DNA of 64,000 nucleotides from Bacteroidota bacterium. GTDB taxonomy: Bacteria > Bacteroidota > Bacteroidia > Chitinophagales > Chitinophagaceae. This document shows positions 61,528 through 64,000 of the stretch, in pieces. A program made the translations under genes and the position numbers. The stretch lies in the NCBI GenBank assembly GCA_005798905.1, contig SYIK01000004.1:1-64000 (forward strand). The letters are read 5' to 3'. The notes under the pieces were generated by a model. That model was not told where the DNA came from. It made no database searches and saw only the letters and a program-made list of their open reading frames with translations. The first letter of the stretch is position 1, and each line of letters opens with the position of its first letter.

Positions 61528-63304
61528 TCTCTTTTTTCTTTTTGAATTTACCATAAAGCAATTTTGCTTTATAAACTAATTCCACAAATTGGCTTTGATT
61601 GATATCCGTTGGATTTGCAGCTTCGCTTGCTTGGAATAGCACATCACCCCAAGTAATATTTTTTGTGTATGCGGATGATTTGAGCAAAGATCCAAACATA
61701 ATTACAGAATTTGCAAATCTGTAATTAGGAGTTAATTTATTAAAACCAATCGGATTGTAATTTGACTTGAACTCCATTTTTTGTCGAATAGAATCATTCG
61801 GTATTTGATAATGTAAATTAATTTCAGAAAAAAAATCATTTTGATTCTTGAAATCGTTCCATCCAATTTCTGGAATTATTTCAAAAGCCATGGTTACGGA
61901 ATATCCTGACCCAATTTCGCCACCTTCAATGACAGAAATAGAATCAGTTATTGCAGAAACTTTATTGTCAAAACCAATTAATCGATACTCTTTTACATAC
62001 GAAGGGTTGAATTCAACATTCAGATATACATCGTCTGCAACAGTATAAAGTGTTTGTGCAAATTCTTTCAACAAAATTTTATCGGCTTCGTAATAATTAT
62101 CCAAATAAGCAAAATTTCCATTTCCTTTTCTTGCTAACAATTGAATTTTTGAATCTTTATAATTTCCCATTCCCACACCTAAACAAGTTAAATAAATTCC
62201 TTTTTCACGATGGCGCATAATCATTTCTTCTAATTCAATTTCTGTTTTTAACCCAACATTAAAATCTCCATCCGTTGCAAGTATGATTCTGTTATTCCCA
62301 TTTTCAATAAAATAATTTTTAGCTAGTGAATAAGCAAGTCGAACCCCCGACTCGCCGGGAGTTGAACCACCTGGGCTTAAATCGTCAATTGCTTTTATTA
62401 TTTTTTCTTTTTCATTTCCACTTGTTGGGAAAAGCATAACACCGGCAAACCCGCCATATACAACAATGCTGACAGTATCTTTTTCCCTTAATTGCAAAAC
62501 CAAATTTTTAAACGCTGATTTCAATAGGGGAAGCCGATTGGGCATATCCATTGAACCGGAAACATCAATCAAAAAAACCAAATGTGCAGGAGGAAGTGAA
62601 TCGAAATTTATTTTTTTTGAATTAATATTTACATAATAAAGTTGATTGGCTGAATTCCATGGACAAGCAGTTAGTGTGGTATTTATTTTAAACAGTGAAT
62701 CTTGAAAAGGTGGTTGATATGCAAAGTTGAAATTGTTAAGCATCTCCTCGATGCGAACCGCGTCGGTGGGAACTTTCATGTCCAAATTTATAAAGCGTCG
62801 AATATTGCTATAAGAGGCCCTGTCTATATTTAAAGCAACACCGGTACTTGAAATGTTTTTCGTTTTTACAAACTCATTTTCTACAACATCTGCATAAGTT
62901 TCTTCGTGAGAATATAATTTCGACACACTCTTTTTTTCAACATTCCTTGATAAAGAAACAAGTTTCTCTTTTCGAATATTGGTATTTTGAATTGGGATTC
63001 GTTTTAATCGAATTGAAATAAACTCTCCGGTAATTACAAAATATTTTTCAGGCAAGTATCCTTCAAGCATAAATTGCAAACTGTCTGTTTTTTGTGAGCT
63101 TGAAATTCCAAATGATCCGAAAGCGTCCGTGCGAAAAATAAATCCCGTACGCACTTGAGCAATCTTTACATTTTGCAGCAAGCTTCCCGATTCATCTCGT
63201 ACTTCGCCGCGTAAATAATATTGCTGCGCAAATGCAGTCGTAATTAAAAATTGCAACAACAATATTTGAAATAGTTTTTTCAAATGAAAATCAACTTCTT
63301 TCAA
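61520..63304 (-). CDS. Exported von Willebrand factor A protein (YfbK-like)
   Basis: 594 aa. Signal segment [19 protein letters not shown], a carboxypeptidase-regulatory-like beta domain (~30-105), a YfbK-type linker ([30 protein letters not shown]), a VWA domain with the MIDAS motif [17 protein letters not shown] and ATDGDFNVG, and a C-terminal DUF3520-like region ([15 protein letters not shown]). Function is not defined; probably anchored at the envelope and binding partners through Mg2+. Overlaps dnaJ in convergent orientation. Confidence 0.9.
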   Translation of the reverse strand: MKEVDFHLKKLFQILLLQFLITTAFAQQYYLRGEVRDESGSLLQNVKIAQVRTGFIFRTDAFGSFGISSSQKTDSLQFMLEGYLPEKYFVITGEFISIRLKRIPIQNTNIRKEKLVSLSRNVEKKSVSKLYSHEETYADVVENEFVKTKNISSTGVALNIDRASYSNIRRFINLDMKVPTDAVRIEEMLNNFNFAYQPPFQDSLFKINTTLTACPWNSANQLYYVNINSKKINFDSLPPAHLVFLIDVSGSMDMPNRLPLLKSAFKNLVLQLREKDTVSIVVYGGFAGVMLFPTSGNEKEKIIKAIDDLSPGGSTPGESGVRLAYSLAKNYFIENGNNRIILATDGDFNVGLKTEIELEEMIMRHREKGIYLTCLGVGMGNYKDSKIQLLARKGNGNFAYLDNYYEADKILLKEFAQTLYTVADDVYLNVEFNPSYVKEYRLIGFDNKVSAITDSISVIEGGEIGSGYSVTMAFEIIPEIGWNDFKNQNDFFSEINLHYQIPNDSIRQKMEFKSNYNPIGFNKLTPNYRFANSVIMFGSLLKSSAYTKNITWGDVLFQASEAANPTDINQSQFVELVYKAKLLYGKFKKKKETK

Positions 63305-63338
63305 AGTAATGAAAAAACTAACAGCGTTGCAATTATTT

Positions 63339-63872
63339 TTAAACTAGTTTATAAATTTCTTTAAGATTTCTGCCAAGCCCATCATAATCTAATCCATAAC
63401 CAACAACAAATTTATTTGGAATTGAAAACCCAAGATAGTCAACATTAATAGGAAAAACCAATGCATCTGGCTTGTGTAATAATGCCGCAATTTTTAATGA
63501 AGCGGGTTGCTGGTGCAATAATTTAGGAAGAAATTCATTCAGCGTTTTCCCAGTATCCACAATGTCTTCAACAATAATAATTTCTTTCCCAAAAAGATCC
63601 ATATCAAGTCCAATTGCAGTTAGCACACGGCCGCTTGAACTCATGCCTTTATAAGAAGCAAGTTTTATGAAACAAATTTCTGCATCAATTGTTAGGTTTT
63701 TAAAAAGGTCAGATGCAAACATAAACGACCCATTCAAAATTGCAATAAACAATGGCTTGCGCCCTTCATAATCTTTATTAATTTCTATTGCAATTTTTTT
63801 TACTTGTTCCTGAATTTCTGTTTCGAAAAGATAAGGCTCGAATATTTTATCATGAATTTTGACTTGCTTCAT
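63339..63872 (-). CDS. hpt: Hypoxanthine phosphoribosyltransferase
   Basis: 177 aa. The PRPP-binding motif is IIIVEDIVDTGKTLNEFLPK, with PLFIAILNGSFMFASDL upstream and DYLGFSIPNKFVVGYGLDYD downstream. It salvages hypoxanthine (and probably guanine) to the nucleotide. It lies 18 bases downstream of the LysM-domain gene cut by the window edge and may be co-transcribed with it. Confidence 0.94.
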   Translation of the reverse strand: MKQVKIHDKIFEPYLFETEIQEQVKKIAIEINKDYEGRKPLFIAILNGSFMFASDLFKNLTIDAEICFIKLASYKGMSSSGRVLTAIGLDMDLFGKEIIIVEDIVDTGKTLNEFLPKLLHQQPASLKIAALLHKPDALVFPINVDYLGFSIPNKFVVGYGLDYDGLGRNLKEIYKLV

Positions 63873-63890
63873 AGTAACTAACTTTAATAT

Positions 63891-64000
63891 TTATAATATT
63901 TTTTTGGTTTGTAAATTTAATACAGAACCAACTTGCAACTTTGAACCCGATTTTAGATTATTATACTCAAGTAAACTTTCTAGTCTAATTGCTTCAATCT
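63891..64000 (-). CDS. 3' end of a LysM-domain protein (partial, not in the ORF track)
   Basis: Reading the minus strand from the window edge gives an open frame of 35 codons ending in TAA at 63891-63893: IEAIRLESLLEYNNLKSGSK, then LQVGSVLNLQTKKIL. This is the end of a LysM motif (LLxxNxLxxGxxLxVGxxLxL), a peptidoglycan-binding repeat. The rest lies beyond 64000. A secreted glucosaminidase or similar wall-binding protein is plausible but cannot be shown here. Confidence 0.75.
   Translation of the reverse strand, partial: IEAIRLESLLEYNNLKSGSKLQVGSVLNLQTKKIL

Overview
The window is a dense chromosomal segment of a Bacteroidota bacterium. The evidence is low G+C, TAnnTTTG-type -7 promoter boxes, few Shine-Dalgarno sites, a type IX secretion (T9SS) C-terminal domain, SprB-like repeats, a GLPGLI-like protein, a type III glutamine synthetase and a eukaryote-like NADP isocitrate dehydrogenase. 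From memory, the unusual EF-P sequence resembles Chitinophaga-type proteins, so a Chitinophagia relative is my best inference; this is unverified. No rRNA, tRNA, CRISPR array, prophage or intact insertion sequence was seen.

Region 1 (1-10.7 kb). A lone nuclease-like gene (DUF5655 type) lies between two structured, attC-like inverted repeats, followed by noncoding DNA with a large hairpin. Then comes an unbroken plus-strand operon (1595-10210): a MerR regulator with a CarH-type B12-binding photoreceptor domain, phytoene desaturase, phytoene synthase, a secreted unknown, IPP isomerase, a SRPBCC protein, beta-carotene hydroxylase, a CrtYcd-type lycopene cyclase, a lipocalin, a DNA photolyase and a TIGR01777 epimerase-like protein. 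Most neighbours overlap by a few bases. The promoter carries an inverted repeat around its -7 box, which suggests light/B12-controlled synthesis of zeaxanthin-type carotenoids together with DNA photorepair. The operon is followed by a repeat-rich noncoding stretch.

Region 2 (10.7-28.8 kb). Mostly housekeeping: rpsG/rpsL (cut off from fusA), ilvE, a conserved unknown with rdgB, aroE with a ComA-like phosphosulfolactate synthase, a TPR protein, yidC, pyrG, a secreted amidohydrolase, hldD, purL, a GT4 glycosyltransferase and a polytopic membrane protein.

Region 3 (28.9-41.3 kb). Type III glutamine synthetase, an rRNA pseudouridine synthase, icd, an Nramp-Usp fusion transporter, a lipoprotein, ispH (last step of the MEP pathway, which feeds the carotenoid genes), mdh, an Arg-type EF-P, accB and accC.

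Region 4 (41.3-44.5 kb). A small accessory patch: a tiny hydrophobic peptide, a higher-GC FISUMP surface protein and a lipoprotein joining SprB-like repeats to a cytochrome-c-like motif, ending at a cysteine desulfurase.

Region 5 (44.5-64 kb). glmM, a methyltransferase, PAP2, a CNNM/CorC-like protein, a DUF6702/HupE/M1 peptidase group, a TM2-DUF2752-DUF4870-like-M48 membrane cluster, a GNAT-like protein, dnaX, pyruvate dehydrogenase E2, an orphan T9SS-domain protein, a small lipoprotein, grpE-dnaJ, a VWA protein, hpt and the 3' end of a LysM-domain gene that runs off the window.

Convergent genes are packed tightly: four pairs share exactly four bases (YTAA) at their stop codons. The most unusual items are the attC-like repeats, the paired hairpins around the carotenoid operon, the Arg-tip EF-P, the T9SS-tail-only protein and the SprB-cytochrome lipoprotein. 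I did not find a clear new defence or mobile system.
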